Shown here piece by piece: positions 62,765 to 64,000 of a stretch of 64,000 bases of DNA. The notes beneath the pieces are model-generated. The model did no database searches, was not told the origin of the DNA, and saw nothing but the letters and a program-made list of their open reading frames with translations. The number at the start of each line of letters is the position of its first letter. Position 1 is the stretch's first letter. The position numbers and the translations under genes are program-made. Source of the DNA: Staphylococcus sp. (GTDB lineage: Bacteria > Bacteroidota > Bacteroidia > Bacteroidales > Muribaculaceae); the NCBI GenBank assembly GCA_023665865.1, contig JAMPDC010000001.1:150134-214133 (forward strand). The letters run 5' to 3'.

Positions 62765-63958
62765 TTACTTACGCCCGAAGATTTCCTTCAGGCCATCCAT
62801 ATCAAATGTCAGGGTGAAGCGGAGAGTCTGATCAAGAGGTGAATTCTGAGAAGTCGCTATCATATAGCTGGCGTCGAGACGGAGGACATTGAGCGCGAAT
62901 CCGGCTCCAAGGGCAAAATACTGCTGATTACCCTTCTTCGGATTCTGATAGTTGTAGCCACCGCGGAGGAAGAACTGCTGATTGTAATTATACTCCGCAC
63001 CGATGGCGACACAGACCTCTCTGAGCTCTTCGGCAAATCCACCGGGAGCATCCGAGAATGACTTGAAGATACCGGTGATCGACGACATGTTCTGCCAATC
63101 CTCGTATGCCTTCACATATTCAATCTCGCCATCCGTATCATCCGCATAGTCTACGCGGCGAGGCATAGTCGGGACGAGGAGCTTGTTGAGATCAAGATTG
63201 AGGGCAAGGTTATGGTAGTCGGCGAGCGGGAATGTGAAAGATGTTCCCAAGCGGAGATTCGTCGGAAGGAAGGCCGGATTGTCGCCGTGATTGTAGCTTA
63301 CCTTGGAACCGATATTGGAAATATCCCAACCCCATGACCACTGGCACTCATTACGTCCGATGATCGGATATGAGGTGAAATAGCCTGAGATGTCGGCGGC
63401 AAATGCCGAAGCGCCTGTCGACTGGTCGCCGGCATAGCTCTCGCTGAAACCAAGGTCCGAATAGATGTAGCGGAACACTACGCCCATCGAGAACTTATCG
63501 GACAGTTTGCGCGAATAACCGATATCAAAACTCATCTCGTAAGGATTGAGCGTATGGCTGAATTGTCCGTCAAGTCCTGACGAGACCTCACCAAGTGAAA
63601 AATAACGCAGCGAGGCTGAGATCGCCTGATTGTCCTCGTAGCCGAATTTCCAATAGCCGGCGAGATTGGCAAGGAATATATCATTGACAAGTTTACGGAG
63701 CCACGGGGTATAGCTCAATGCCACAGACCCCTTTGAATAAGCAAAGGCATATTTCGATGGATTCCAAAACTGGCTGTTGGCATCAGGGTCAGTAGCCGCG
63801 CCGATGTCACCCATGCCGGCACCGCGGGCATCCGGAGCGATACCGAGCGATGTCACACCTGTCTGAATCGGGTTGAACTCGTCTTTCTGTGCAAATGAAG
63901 CGAAGGTACCGCACATTGCGATGACCACTACCGCTACTATATTTCTGATCACTGTCAT
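62765..63958 (-). CDS. porV: Type IX secretion outer-membrane protein PorV (LptO)
   Basis: 397 residues, FadL-like barrel. Signal peptide (about 1-23, TFASFAQ), then [50 protein letters not shown], the defining N-terminal region of PorV, and a barrel end in [12 protein letters not shown]. PorV carries T9SS cargo to the attachment complex. porU, its usual upstream neighbour, would lie beyond the window end; the last 40 bases are too few to judge. Confidence 0.93.
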   Translation of the reverse strand: MTVIRNIVAVVVIAMCGTFASFAQKDEFNPIQTGVTSLGIAPDARGAGMGDIGAATDPDANSQFWNPSKYAFAYSKGSVALSYTPWLRKLVNDIFLANLAGYWKFGYEDNQAISASLRYFSLGEVSSGLDGQFSHTLNPYEMSFDIGYSRKLSDKFSMGVVFRYIYSDLGFSESYAGDQSTGASAFAADISGYFTSYPIIGRNECQWSWGWDISNIGSKVSYNHGDNPAFLPTNLRLGTSFTFPLADYHNLALNLDLNKLLVPTMPRRVDYADDTDGEIEYVKAYEDWQNMSSITGIFKSFSDAPGGFAEELREVCVAIGAEYNYNQQFFLRGGYNYQNPKKGNQQYFALGAGFALNVLRLDASYMIATSQNSPLDQTLRFTLTFDMDGLKEIFGRK

Positions 63959-64000
63959 CTATGTAATATATAGTAAAAAAGATTTCAAGGGTATGTCTAC

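Noticed and set aside
63960-64000. End of porU on the minus strand
   Set aside because: Only about 13 codons are present (ending before a TAG next to porV) and they show no recognisable PorU end.

Overview
The window is a chromosomal segment of a Bacteroidales bacterium, with intermediate GC. Several things support this. Core genes occur in neighbourhoods typical of the order: fur-purA, ftsX-DUF3098-uppP-truB-queA, and porQ-cmk. Two type IX secretion outer-membrane proteins (PorQ, PorV), a CarboxypepD_reg-type TonB-dependent receptor and DUF2807 proteins are present. At least nine intergenic regions carry the Bacteroidota sigma-ABfr promoter pattern (TTTG or a close variant, 19-21 bases, TAnnTTTG). 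The gene content fits a gut anaerobe, possibly Muribaculaceae; the family is an inference from general resemblance, not from a search. I saw no tRNA, rRNA, CRISPR array, insertion sequence or prophage.

Region 1 (1-9.1 kb): partial purA and its Fur-family neighbour, holA, a stand-alone HsdR_N-type nuclease domain, dnaA, the pgeF/YfiH enzyme, an EamA exporter, a TonB C-terminal-domain protein, porQ and cmk. Region 2 (9.1-16.4 kb): ispH, a DEDD exonuclease, a lipoprotein, thrC, a PlsC-type acyltransferase, an omega-amidase, an orphan 53-residue peptide, then hslR, pth and rplY on the other strand. Region 3 (16.5-21.4 kb): the most accessory-looking part, a TonB-dependent receptor followed by a 655-residue surface-lipoprotein candidate built from duplicated domains. 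Region 4 (21.6-26.3 kb): MerR, MltG, DUF2007, AraC, a TPR protein and RsgA. Region 5 (26.3-35.0 kb): two minus-strand clusters, ftsX-DUF3098-uppP-truB-queA-yigZ and lon-PASTA-rluD.

Region 6 (35.0-45.1 kb): an apparently untranslated, strongly terminated small transcript, a cardiolipin synthase, nadE, a symporter, two DUF2807 proteins on either side of a Wzx-type flippase, dusB, and a small lipoprotein made of five-residue repeats. Region 7 (45.4-52.0 kb): hisF-hisIE without the other his genes, an acyltransferase, a membrane metallophosphoesterase, tex and an HPPK-like protein. Region 8 (52.0-64.0 kb): comEC, aroE, the aguA-aguB agmatine-to-putrescine pair, a DUF4136 lipoprotein, folA-thyA, a two-gene Fe-S electron-transfer module with an unusual NapH-NapG-like fusion, ispF and porV.

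Most genes are housekeeping: replication (dnaA, holA), translation and RNA modification (pth, rplY, rsgA, truB, queA, dusB, rluD), isoprenoids (ispH, ispF), folate and thymidylate (folK-like, folA, thyA), and envelope functions. The parts most worth a second look are the receptor-lipoprotein pair, the NapH-NapG fusion with its Tat-type Fe-S lipoprotein, the DUF2807-flippase arrangement, and the small RNA near 35.5 kb. All family assignments come from reading the sequence; none was checked by database search.
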